Assembly: GCA_026386995.1 (NCBI GenBank)
Contig: JAPLMO010000265.1
Coordinates: 1-11,731, forward strand
Source of the DNA: Planctomycetota bacterium
GTDB lineage: Bacteria; Planctomycetota; Phycisphaerae; FEN-1346
DNA length: 11,731 nucleotides
Reading direction: 5' to 3'
Shown piece by piece: positions 1-7,157 of this stretch. Numbering within the stretch: the stretch's first letter is position 1; every line of letters begins with the position of its first letter. The position numbers and the translations under genes are program-made. Under the pieces are notes generated by a model. That model worked only from the letters and a program-made list of their open reading frames with translations, did not search any database and was not told where the DNA came from.

Positions 1-66
1 TACCGGTGCCATCACCTTCAGCCGGTCCCGCTCTTGCTGGCTCATCTCGATCCGGTCCTTGTTCAT
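1..66 (-). CDS. ISNCY-like transposase, 5' end only (left element)
   Basis: This is the first 22 codons of a transposase whose body lies beyond the left edge. It reads MNKDRIEMSQQERDRLKVMA and then PV. The stretch MSQQERDRLKVMAPV resembles the N-terminal start of ISNCY-type DDE transposases, just ahead of their helix-turn-helix region; this is recognition from memory, not a search. The ATG at 66 is chosen because an in-frame TAA lies four codons upstream (76-78) and AAGGGAAG precedes it; an internal ATG at 45 is possible. The predicted protein at the right edge shares the pattern MS-x-x-ERDR-x-KVM, so the two elements are related but diverged. Whether the full gene is intact cannot be seen. 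Confidence 0.72.
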   Translation of the reverse strand, partial: MNKDRIEMSQQERDRLKVMAPV

Positions 67-93
67 CCGCTTCCCTTAGCCCCCAAGAAGCGG
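67..93 (-). promoter_or_regulatory. Leader hairpin abutting the transposase start codon (left element)
   Basis: The plus-strand arms CCGCTTC (67-73) and GAAGCGG (87-93) are perfect 7-bp complements around a 13-nt loop; T66 and A94 extend the pairing into the start codon. The 3' arm on the transcript ends directly at the ATG, and the purine-rich ribosome-binding region lies in the loop and arm. A structure in the same place, with different bases, precedes the right-edge transposase. By analogy with IS10 and IS50, such hairpins can block translation from read-through transcripts; the role here is inferred. Confidence 0.5.
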
Positions 94-139
94 ACATTTC
101 TACTGGGTCTGGACCGGACATTACTACTGGGTCACGACA
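92..139 (-). repeat. Pair of 24-bp iterons at the left IS end
   Basis: Two consecutive 24-bp units begin with GGACATT at 92 and 116. They match at 20 of 24 positions and share the run CTACTGGGTC. The likely role is transposase binding. The right-edge element has the same two-unit layout and the same GGACATT core, but its own variable half. Confidence 0.65.
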
Positions 140-346
140 GACCCGGAATCGGGGCTTTACTACACGCTCTGGCGGCATTATCATCCTACGCTGGGCGACT
201 GGACCGGCCGCGACCCGAAGGGGTACGTGGATGGGATGGGGTTGTTCGTTTACTGCGCGGATTCACCACTCACGCAGACAGACCCGGACGGCCTTATTTC
301 GCGCGAAGAGCGGCCTGCCTGCGGTTGCTTACGGCCCCGGCGATAG
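140..346 (+). pseudogene. RHS repeat-associated core domain remnant
   Basis: This open frame of 68 codons has no start codon. It begins DPESGLYYTLWRHYHPTLGD, continues WTGRDPKGYVDGM, and ends its recognisable part at TDPDGL (about 295). That is the signature of the RHS repeat-associated core, normally followed in RHS toxins by a variable C-terminal tip. Here only 16 codons without recognisable features follow before a TAG at 344-346, and the frame runs into the convergent 3' end of the 844-aa membrane gene, overlapping its stop by 18 bases. The N-terminal repeats are missing because the IS end lies immediately upstream. The piece is therefore cut at both ends and probably inactive. The motif is clear; the history is inferred. 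Confidence 0.72.
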
Positions 347-2863
347 CGCGGGCAGACGGTCCTCGATGATCCCGCCGATAAGCGTGTATTCCAATTCGTA
401 GGCCTGCCGCATCGGCTCTCGCGGCACCATGTCGGTCGTCACGCCCATCTCCAGGTCGTTGAACCGCGAGGCAAACCCGACCGCCGTAACGGTCCCCTTG
501 CCGCGCCGTGCGACGGCTGCGACGGCCTTGCCGCCGATCCGCACGAGCGGCGAGCCGCCGGTCACTTCGCGGGCCGCCTGAACGGTCGTGGACGGCCATC
601 CGGCCGGCACGACAAGCGGGCCGGACTCGCCGGCAGTCGCGCTTACGGCCAGGCCGAACGGCGCCAGCAGATCGTTGGCCGTGGAGCCGGCGTTGTCGGC
701 CGAATCCAGAACGAGCACCTTGCCGCCCTCTTCGACGTACCGCACGAGGCCCTCGCGGAAACCCGGCGGCGCCGCCCGGCGGGGATGCACCACGACCAGC
801 AAGTCGCCCGTAAACGCCTCGTCGCCCGCGCGGCGGGCGGTGAAGTAGCCGAGCCGCAGGATCCACTGTTCGAAGATGCCGAAGCCCTCGGGCAGGCCGC
901 CGACGAAGCCGCCCTTTCCGAGCACGGCGTCGGAAACGGTCCGGTCCATGACCACACGGACAAACGGCCGCACGGCCTGCGGCGGCGGCACACTTGCGCG
1001 GTTGGCCGCACGCACCCCGGCCGCGCCCATCGTCCCGCCGAGCAGTAGGGCCGCGACCAGCACAATCCATGCCCCTCCCCACCGCCGGGCCATCGCCGCG
1101 GCCGCCGCCAAGAGGGCCGCGCCGACCGCCGCCAGCGCGATCCGCGGGTCGCCCCACGAGTCGCGGCGGTTCAGCCACTCGATCATGCCGAGCATAAGTT
1201 CGCTCTTGCCCGGCTCGAAGGCGCAGAAGTTCGAGAAGATCGTGGAGTCGGTGAAGGCGACGACGCGGCCTCGCCCCGCGCGGGTCGACCAGACCTGGAC
1301 GAACGCGCCGTAGCGCATGTCCGCCCGGTCCTCGGCCTGCGGGTAGAAGTTGGTCGCGTGGTAGTCGGGGCCGAGGTTCTTCAGTCCCGTCCCCAGAACG
1401 ACCGCGCGGCCGCTACCCGTCGGCTCGATGGAACAGGAGACCGCAAACTCCATCTCCGGCACGTGCTGGAGGATGGGGTGCGGTACCCACGCGCGCGGCA
1501 AGGTATCCTCGAAGAACGAGTCGATGCCGAAGAGGCAATCGTAACGGTACCGGAACCCGAACTGGCGGGCGATGTCGTTGAGGTACTCGCCCGTGCCGAA
1601 AACGTTCGTATGCTCGCCGATGAGGAGCAGCCCCCCGCCCCGCTCGACGAAGCGGCCAATGGCCGCCACCTCCTCGGGCGCGTAGCGCAACGTGGGGACC
1701 TTGACGACGAGGACGTCGCAGGCGGCGAGCGTTTCGTCGCTGACCGGCTCCGTCAGCCGCCCCATGTCGTGGAACCTCGACAGATAATCGTAGATGCAAT
1801 AGTAATTATATCCGGCCAGGTGGCCGTACCAGTTCGTATCGAACGGCCGGTCGGTCCGTTCCCAGCGGGAGTGGCCCTCGTCGACGAGGATCCGCCCCGC
1901 CTTGCGCTCTCCCACGGGGTCCCAGAAAGCCGCCCATGCCAGGACCGCGCCTGCCGCAAGCGCCAGCGCGACGGCGGCCCATCGCCGCGCGGCCGGCGGC
2001 GCCTCGCTTGCCACGGGCGCGGCCGCAACGTCCGCGCGAGGCAGACGCACGAAACGCCAGGCCGCCAGCGCCGCCCCGGCCGCCAGGGCCAGGTGCAGCC
2101 ACGGGCTCCAGAACTGGTTCATCAGGCCGAGCGGTACATCGTACTCGGTCCGAAGCGCGCGGTGCAGATACAGGCCCATCTCGATCGCCGTCCGTAGCGG
2201 CAGCCACAGGGCAACCACCAGCGCCAGCGCGCCGGCCGACCTCGCAAAGGCCGCCGCACGCTTCCCCTGCGGCAGAGACGACCACGCCGCCAGCGCCAAG
2301 AGGACGATGCCGCCGACGAGGAAGCACAGCGTCACCGGGTCGAGGAAGAGTTCCCACGTTGCGGCGAGGCGGTGGACCTGGCGCATCGTGAAGAGGGCCA
2401 CCTCGCCGCCGTCGACGGCCGAGTCCACGCCCAGCAGTTGCGCCACGCCGCCCACGAGGCGGACAAGCGGCGCCGGCAGATCGTGCGAGCGGGCCGTCAG
2501 ACTCGCGTAAGCCTCAATGGCAAGCCCCTGCGCCAGCAGCACCGCGCCGGCCGCCGCAGCGCCTGCGGCGAGCCCCTTCAGCCATCGGCCCAGGATCGGA
2601 AGTAGCGTGATCGCCGCTCCGGCCGCCGCCAACAGAGGCGCCGCCCGATAGGGCCACGGCATGAGCCACGCTGCCGGCACGAGAAGCATGACGACCGCAA
2701 AGGCCGCCCCACGGCCGGGCAATCGCGCCGCGGGCCCCGCAATCGCCAGCGTCCCGAGCACAAGCAGCACGGCCCAGGCCGTCCAGTTCTCGGCATGGTA
2801 ATACGGAAGGCCGAAGAGCCACGAGGCGGCCAGCAGCGCGATGCCAAGCCAGGCGCGTTTCAT
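329..2863 (-). CDS. Multi-pass membrane protein with two GATase-like domains (844 aa)
   Basis: I do not recognise a named family. The first ~315 residues hold about nine hydrophobic segments. A Rossmann-like globular domain follows (about 322-560), with RFVERGGGLLLIGEHT around 405-419. A membrane hairpin (about 572-615) and a second globular domain (about 630-835), containing YVEEGGKVLVLDSADN, complete it. Both domains look like the ThuA / class I glutamine amidotransferase (GATase) fold, but the G-x-C-x-G nucleophile elbow is absent and GEHT (416-419) sits where it would be expected, so amidotransferase activity is unlikely. The start at 2863 (MKRAWLG) is chosen because GAGGTG precedes it and ATG overlaps the TGA of the upstream gene as ATGA, suggesting translational coupling. 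The upstream protein is a paralog. Envelope localisation and a binding or scaffolding role are inferences. Confidence 0.75.
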   Translation of the reverse strand: MKRAWLGIALLAASWLFGLPYYHAENWTAWAVLLVLGTLAIAGPAARLPGRGAAFAVVMLLVPAAWLMPWPYRAAPLLAAAGAAITLLPILGRWLKGLAAGAAAAGAVLLAQGLAIEAYASLTARSHDLPAPLVRLVGGVAQLLGVDSAVDGGEVALFTMRQVHRLAATWELFLDPVTLCFLVGGIVLLALAAWSSLPQGKRAAAFARSAGALALVVALWLPLRTAIEMGLYLHRALRTEYDVPLGLMNQFWSPWLHLALAAGAALAAWRFVRLPRADVAAAPVASEAPPAARRWAAVALALAAGAVLAWAAFWDPVGERKAGRILVDEGHSRWERTDRPFDTNWYGHLAGYNYYCIYDYLSRFHDMGRLTEPVSDETLAACDVLVVKVPTLRYAPEEVAAIGRFVERGGGLLLIGEHTNVFGTGEYLNDIARQFGFRYRYDCLFGIDSFFEDTLPRAWVPHPILQHVPEMEFAVSCSIEPTGSGRAVVLGTGLKNLGPDYHATNFYPQAEDRADMRYGAFVQVWSTRAGRGRVVAFTDSTIFSNFCAFEPGKSELMLGMIEWLNRRDSWGDPRIALAAVGAALLAAAAAMARRWGGAWIVLVAALLLGGTMGAAGVRAANRASVPPPQAVRPFVRVVMDRTVSDAVLGKGGFVGGLPEGFGIFEQWILRLGYFTARRAGDEAFTGDLLVVVHPRRAAPPGFREGLVRYVEEGGKVLVLDSADNAGSTANDLLAPFGLAVSATAGESGPLVVPAGWPSTTVQAAREVTGGSPLVRIGGKAVAAVARRGKGTVTAVGFASRFNDLEMGVTTDMVPREPMRQAYELEYTLIGGIIEDRLPALSPGP

Positions 2864-5631
2864 GGGCGCACCTCGGCGGCGGGCGGTTGCGGCAGCCACG
2901 GCTCGCGGTCGGCAAGCACGCCGAGCATCCAGCGCCAGAAATCGGCGTTCTCGCGCATTCCCTCGAAGGGCTCTCCGCCCTCGTGCTCCAGGTTCTTGTT
3001 CAGGGCAAAGCCCGTGTCGCCGACGAGCAACACCTTGCCCTTGCCGATGCGGCGAATGAGGATCACCGGCAGGTCGTCCGGCCCGAAGGCGATGACGCGG
3101 ACGGCGGGGTCGTTGGGATCGTCGGCGTAAACCGGCCAGGCGGCATGGAACCGCACGTGCGCCAGGTAGTCGCCCACCTTGACGTATGGCGACTTGAAGT
3201 GCCCCATCGGTTCAGGGTTGCGCGCGGGCGCCCCTGGATCGGGACGCCTGCCCACGCGGAGGCCCAGGTCGGCCAGGAGTTCGCGGCTCGGCCCGGCGGC
3301 ATCGTAGCCAACGGTAAGGATAAGGACGCCGCCGTCTTCGACAAAGCGGCGGACGGCCTGCCGCTCGGCCTCCGTAAACGCCCGCGCGGGGGCAATGCAG
3401 ACGAGGAGGCCCGCCTTCTGGAGGCGCTCGGCCGAGAACTCCCGCAGGTGCAGGGCCAGGCAGCCGCTGCGCATGAGGGTCATCTCGAGGCCCAGCGTGC
3501 CGTCGGGCCGCACCGATTCCCCGGAGGCCGCCGAGAGGTGTGTAGTATCGATATAGGCCAGATTGTTGGCCCACGGATGCGTGCCGTCCGGCACCGCCTT
3601 GACCATGCGGGCTTCTGCGAAGGTCGAGAGCGCCAGGCCCGCAGCCATGGCCGCCGCCGCGGCGGCCATCCACAGCCCCGACGGCCGCCAGGCCAGAACC
3701 GCCGTCAGGGCCGCCGCCAACACGAGCGCCGCCGCGCCTCGCCACGGTTCTTGCGGGGTCGCCGTGCCCCCGGCCAGGTAGGTGAACAGGCGCGACGTGA
3801 ACGCATGCGCGCCGATGGTGATGCCGTTCGTGAAACTCGACGGGTCGCCGAAGACCACAACCCTGCCCGCGCCGATGGGCTGCTCGGCGGCCAGGATAAC
3901 ATCGCCGAGGCGTTTGCCGGCCTCGTAGCGGCCGTTGCCCATCATCGCCCGCTCGGACTTGGGGTCTCCGGGGTCGGCCCATCCCCAGCGGCCCACCAGG
4001 AGCGGCCGCGCGGGCCAGCGGGCGTCGACCGATGCGCCGATGACGACGCCGAAGGCGTTCCGCTCGTCCGTCAGGCCGGCCGTGGCCGGGTGCGCGAGGG
4101 CCTCGTAGGAATCCAGCCAGCCGCCGACCTCGAACTGGGCCGTGTCGAAGCGGACCTGCATCGCGGTGGGCGCAAGGACTTCGTTGAAACGGCTGCCGCC
4201 GGCCGGGCCCTCGCTGACGGTGTGCTCGCCCATCACAAGAAGCGATCCGCCGCGGCGGACGAACCTTTGGAGGCGCTCCAGTTGCCCGTCGGTCCAGGGC
4301 TGGTTCGGGTAGAGGAGAACCACGATGTCGGCGGCGGCGACGTCGGCCTCCGAGAGGTCCGGCGAAATCTCGCAGACTGCTCCGAGGCTTTCCAGGAAGG
4401 TCGGCAGCAGGCCGTACATGCCGATGGAAAGCCGCCCATACTCGCCGTGGACCGGCTTGAGCCAGTTCAGAAACCCTTTCTCGTAGAAGACGACCCGCTT
4501 GTTTTCGAGGCTCGCGCGGCCCCAGGCCAGCGTTGCGGCCAGGGGCACGGCCGCCGCCAGGACAACGGCCGCCACCGCAAGGGCCGCACGCCGCCGGCCG
4601 CCGCGCAGCACGGCGCGAGAGGTCTCCAACTTTGCGCGGCGGGTCTCCCGACCCGCCGCGCCGGCACCCGCACCGGGCGCAGGGTCTCCGCTATCGCGCG
4701 GCAGGTCCGGAGACCCGCCGCGCGAAGGGTCGGCTGGCGGCGAAGGCTCTAGCGCAGTGCCACCCAGCGCCAAGCCCGCCGGCCGCAGCATCGCGGCGGC
4801 CACGGCCAGGTGCATCGCGGCCGCCAGCACGGGGAGGTTCCAGGGAACGAGCGGCCGCAAGGCGGCGGCCCAGGACCACGCGGCATCGGCTCCAGCGGGG
4901 GACGCGCCTTCAGATGCAGGTGCGCTGAGCGCCGCCAGCATGTCCGGCGCAAGCGACAGGACCGCCAGGTAAAGGGCATGCACGGCCAGGATAGCCGTGG
5001 CGCCCGCGATCGCCCGCGGCCAGCGCGGCGGCGAGACAGCGGCCAGCCACGCGACCCAGACCGCCGCCATGAGGACGAGAAAGTCCACGCCGGCAAACGT
5101 CGCGCCGACCCAGAGCGGCCGCCCGGTGATTCCGCCCGCCACGCGGCCGATTGTCTCGCCCACCGTGTCGGCCGCAAGCCAGACCATCGGGATCGACGTG
5201 GCCGCGAGGCGGTATAGCGCAAAGACCGTGACGGCGGTTGCCGCCAGGAGCACGATGCGCCGGCCGGCGCCTTCGAGCATGGCGGCCGCGGCGGCCAGCG
5301 CAAAGACCATGGCCAGGACCTGGACCACGGGCAGGGTCGAGGTCGCCATCCCGGCGGCGGCCGCCGCCGCGCCCGCCAGGAGCACGAAGGTCCGTCGCCA
5401 GAAGCGCCGGCCCGGCCAGACGGCGGCAACGATGACGGCCAGCGCCGCCAGGAGCAGCCCCCGGGCAAGGGCGTGGCCGACGAGGCCGACCGAGCCTGCG
5501 GCGATCCATGCGCCGGCCATCGCGGCCGCGGCCGCCAATACAGGCCGCGCGGGCAAAGGCGCCGGCTCGCCGGGCGCCGGGCGCCCGGCCTGGCCGCACG
5601 CTGCGTTGTTCGCTTGAGGCGCCATAAGCAT
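2860..5631 (-). CDS. Multi-pass membrane protein with two GATase-like domains (923 aa), paralog of the next gene
   Basis: The architecture matches the downstream 844-aa protein. About eight hydrophobic segments lie before residue 375, a first Rossmann/GATase-like domain spans about 377-620 (RFVRRGGSLLVMGEHT, GEHT at 468-471), two membrane segments lie near 630-675, and a second domain spans about 690-900 (RRFVEDGGVLILTVGYD). No catalytic cysteine elbow is visible. Between the last two N-terminal membrane segments is a Pro/Gly/Arg-rich linker (about 290-345), much longer than in the paralog; it is encoded by two REP-like palindromes. ATG 5631 and ATG 5625 are both possible: GCGGGG lies directly before the first and six bases before the second. 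The gene overlaps the downstream one by ATGA. The pair may form a heteromeric envelope complex; this is inferred. Confidence 0.75.
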   Translation of the reverse strand: MLMAPQANNAACGQAGRPAPGEPAPLPARPVLAAAAAMAGAWIAAGSVGLVGHALARGLLLAALAVIVAAVWPGRRFWRRTFVLLAGAAAAAAGMATSTLPVVQVLAMVFALAAAAAMLEGAGRRIVLLAATAVTVFALYRLAATSIPMVWLAADTVGETIGRVAGGITGRPLWVGATFAGVDFLVLMAAVWVAWLAAVSPPRWPRAIAGATAILAVHALYLAVLSLAPDMLAALSAPASEGASPAGADAAWSWAAALRPLVPWNLPVLAAAMHLAVAAAMLRPAGLALGGTALEPSPPADPSRGGSPDLPRDSGDPAPGAGAGAAGRETRRAKLETSRAVLRGGRRRAALAVAAVVLAAAVPLAATLAWGRASLENKRVVFYEKGFLNWLKPVHGEYGRLSIGMYGLLPTFLESLGAVCEISPDLSEADVAAADIVVLLYPNQPWTDGQLERLQRFVRRGGSLLVMGEHTVSEGPAGGSRFNEVLAPTAMQVRFDTAQFEVGGWLDSYEALAHPATAGLTDERNAFGVVIGASVDARWPARPLLVGRWGWADPGDPKSERAMMGNGRYEAGKRLGDVILAAEQPIGAGRVVVFGDPSSFTNGITIGAHAFTSRLFTYLAGGTATPQEPWRGAAALVLAAALTAVLAWRPSGLWMAAAAAAMAAGLALSTFAEARMVKAVPDGTHPWANNLAYIDTTHLSAASGESVRPDGTLGLEMTLMRSGCLALHLREFSAERLQKAGLLVCIAPARAFTEAERQAVRRFVEDGGVLILTVGYDAAGPSRELLADLGLRVGRRPDPGAPARNPEPMGHFKSPYVKVGDYLAHVRFHAAWPVYADDPNDPAVRVIAFGPDDLPVILIRRIGKGKVLLVGDTGFALNKNLEHEGGEPFEGMRENADFWRWMLGVLADREPWLPQPPAAEVRP
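4634..4661. repeat. REP-like palindrome inside coding sequence (copy 1)
   Basis: This is a perfect 12-bp stem, GCGCGGCGGGTC with GACCCGCCGCGC, around a TCCC loop. It codes for part of the linker of the 923-aa membrane protein, read as AAGRETRRA. Its minus-strand sequence matches 26 of 28 bases of the intergenic palindrome at 10027-10054. Confidence 0.7.
4695..4724. repeat. REP-like palindrome inside coding sequence (copy 2)
   Basis: This is a 13-bp stem with one mismatch and a 4-nt loop, CGCGCGGCAGGTC with GACCCGCCGCGCG. It has the same core as the palindrome at 4634-4661 but is read in a different phase (RGGSPDLPR), so similarity lies in the DNA, not the peptide. Confidence 0.65.
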
Positions 5632-5719
5632 CCCCGCGAAATCTTATCCGGCCTGCGGCGTAGACAAAAGGAATTCGGATAGGAAAAGCAGTGCGTTTTG
5701 AATGGGCGTACTCCTCGCC

Positions 5720-5810
5720 GGGTGGCATGCCCACGCCGCCGTTTGCGTGGGCATACTCCCTGGCCGCGGCAACAGCATGCCCAGCGAACAGCGCGCTGGG
5801 CATGCCACCC
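5720..5810. repeat. Paired-hairpin intergenic repeat, GGGTGGCATGCCCA type
   Basis: The outer 14-bp arms (5720-5733 and 5797-5810) are exact complements. Inside are two hairpins: 5725-5736 with 5745-5756 (11 of 12 pairs, 8-nt loop) and 5775-5786 with 5794-5805 (12 of 12, 7-nt loop). It lies between the terminator of the cysteine-repeat gene and the start of the 923-aa membrane gene. It resembles a miniature or REP-type element; a role in RNA 3' ends is possible. Confidence 0.7.
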
Positions 5811-5832
5811 TCGTAACTAACGCACTACTAGG

Positions 5833-5862
5833 AAAAGGGCGGCCGCCCTAGCGACCGCCCTT
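5833..5862 (-). terminator. Candidate intrinsic terminator of the cysteine-repeat gene
   Basis: On the minus strand, AAGGGCGG (5862-5855) pairs with CCGCCCTT (5842-5835) around a 12-nt loop, and a short T run follows (complement of AAAA, 5833-5836). It lies about 30 bases past the stop codon at 5894. The T run is short, so efficiency is uncertain. Confidence 0.5.
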
Positions 5863-5893
5863 GTCGATGACATCACTGCTTTCGCCCGCGCGG

Positions 5894-6880
5894 CTACTTT
5901 ACGGTCGTCACCGGGCCCGGAAGCGGCGTCGGAGGCGGGCACGTCGTTCCGCCCGCGGGGGCGCACTGCGTTACGTTCGTAGCCGGACACTGCGTCTGGA
6001 CGGGCGGACAGACCGTCACTGTCGCCGTCGTGCACCGGGTGGTAATCGGCGGACACTGGGTGCCGACCGGCGGGCAGACCGTCACCGTTGCCGCCGTGCA
6101 CTTGCTCATAAGCGGCGGGCACTTGGTATCGACCGGCGGACACGTGGTGTCGGCGATGCCCGCGCACTTCGACATCAGCGGCGGGCACTTTGTATCGACC
6201 GGCGGACACGTGGTGTCGGCGATGCCCGCGCACTTCGACATCAGCGGCGGACACTTGGTATCGACCGGCGGGCACTTCGTATCGGCCACGATCCCGCACT
6301 TCGACAACACGGGCGGGCACTGCGTGTCAACCGGCGGACACTTGGTCTGCACCGCCGTGCCGCCGCACTGCGTTGCAACCGGCGGGCACGTCGTGTCGAC
6401 AGGGGGACAGCGGGTATCGGCCGGCGGGCACTTGGTTGGGAGCGGCGGACATCTGGTGTCTATCTGGCCCTGGCACTTCGAGAGCGCCGGCGGGCACGAC
6501 GTGTCGACCGGCGGGCACCGCGTTTGGACGTTCTGGCACTTGCTCGGGAGCGGAGGGCACCGCGTGTCCACCGGCGGGCATTTCGTATCCGCCTGCTGGC
6601 ACTTCGAGAGGAGCGGCGGGCACTGGGTGGCGACCGCCGGACACCGCGTCGGCATGGTGCTGGTGGCGGTCAGGACCGGGCCGATCGGGGCAGTATTGGT
6701 GCCGGGCGGAGGGGCGATCCTCTTCGCCGGGGCCGCCGTGATTCGCGGCGCCGGGGCCGGAGACGCCAGCGCCATCTCCAGCGTGCTCGAGTAGGCGCCG
6801 GCCAACGCGCCAGGGACATTCCAGGCCAGGATTCCTAAAGCGGTCAGGCACACCACGGCGAGAAAGGCTCGTTTATGCAT
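5894..6880 (-). CDS. Secreted Pro/Cys heptad-repeat protein (328 aa), function unknown
   Basis: The protein has a Sec signal peptide (MHKR, hydrophobic core 5-20, likely cut after ALA at 27), a Pro/Ala/Thr-rich spacer (28-79), and a repeat region from Cys80 to Cys314. That region has 33 cysteines; 23 of the 32 gaps are exactly seven residues, eight are eight and one is nine. The commonest unit is CPPVDTK-CPPLMSK-CAGIADTT, 22 residues. The Pro-Pro after most cysteines argues against helices and suggests an extended, disulfide-braced rod. No catalytic motif is seen. Planctomycete walls have been described as rich in proline and cystine, so an envelope or surface structural role is plausible but inferred. 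The start is supported by AAGGAG seven to eight bases upstream. It has its own candidate promoter and terminator, suggesting independent expression. I do not recognise a named family. Confidence 0.8.
   Translation of the reverse strand: MHKRAFLAVVCLTALGILAWNVPGALAGAYSSTLEMALASPAPAPRITAAPAKRIAPPPGTNTAPIGPVLTATSTMPTRCPAVATQCPPLLSKCQQADTKCPPVDTRCPPLPSKCQNVQTRCPPVDTSCPPALSKCQGQIDTRCPPLPTKCPPADTRCPPVDTTCPPVATQCGGTAVQTKCPPVDTQCPPVLSKCGIVADTKCPPVDTKCPPLMSKCAGIADTTCPPVDTKCPPLMSKCAGIADTTCPPVDTKCPPLMSKCTAATVTVCPPVGTQCPPITTRCTTATVTVCPPVQTQCPATNVTQCAPAGGTTCPPPTPLPGPVTTVK
6114..6245 (-). repeat. Near-identical 66-bp tandem duplication within the cysteine-repeat gene
   Basis: The unit at 6114-6179 recurs at 6180-6245 with one difference in 66 bases; the next unit (6246-6311) has diverged clearly. 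It encodes one 22-residue block (three cysteines). Such near-identity points to recent expansion by slippage or unequal exchange. Confidence 0.85.
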
Positions 6881-6924
6881 GGCTCGTCTCCTTTCGGTGA
6901 CCCTGGGGAGGTGATCCAGAATCT

Positions 6925-6953
6925 ATTGTGTCATTCCCCACGTGTCCAGTCAA
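6925..6953 (-). promoter_or_regulatory. Candidate sigma-70-type promoter of the cysteine-repeat gene
   Basis: On the minus strand, TTGACT (6953-6948) and CACAAT (6930-6925) are 17 bases apart, matching five of six and four of six consensus bases. Transcription would begin near 6918, giving a leader of about 38 bases with AAGGAG before ATG 6880. Confidence 0.45.
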
Positions 6954-7157
6954 GATTCAACGGCACACAGAAACTGGGCTGCCGCCCAGGTCTGGAACCG
7001 CCCCATACACGTGTGATGCGAAATGCACTGCCCCGGCAACATCGGGCCGGCGCGCGCGATCAGAATGCCAGTGTTGGGTTAAACACACTTGGTAACCGGA
7101 TTATTGCGGAACCCCGCAAAAATTCCGGCCCGCGGGGCGCACGATCCAACCTTGCCG

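Larger units (their letters stand above)
1..139 (-). mobile_element. ISNCY-like insertion sequence, transposase-proximal end (left copy)
   Basis: The outer end of the element is placed at about 139. Read on the minus strand it begins TGTCG and contains two 24-bp iterons (139-116 and 115-92), then a hairpin, then the transposase start. Aligned without gaps to the right-edge element from the same TGTCG, 33 of 48 positions match. RHS-type coding sequence begins at 140, which supports the boundary. The far end and any target-site duplication are outside the window. Confidence 0.7.

Noticed and set aside
2887..4752. Long plus-strand open frame (621 codons) opposite the 923-aa membrane gene
   Set aside because: It is fully antisense to a gene with clear membrane and Rossmann features, its translation is Arg/Gly/Ala-rich without recognisable domains, and such shadows are expected at high GC.
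5641..5667. Possible promoter TTGTCT / TAAGAT for the 923-aa membrane gene
   Set aside because: The spacing is only 15 bases and the -10 box would leave a leader of only a few bases before the start codon; too weak to list as a feature.
6030..6794. Plus-strand open frame with regular GGH repeats opposite the cysteine-repeat gene
   Set aside because: The GGH pattern is the complement of the CPP repeat codons. It has no signal peptide or convincing ribosome-binding site, whereas the minus frame has both plus a promoter.
7104..7124. Hairpin TTGCGG-AACC-CCGCAA next to an A/T run in the gap before the cysteine-repeat gene
   Set aside because: The T run precedes the stem on the minus strand and appears as A on the plus strand, so it does not have the order of an intrinsic terminator for either strand.
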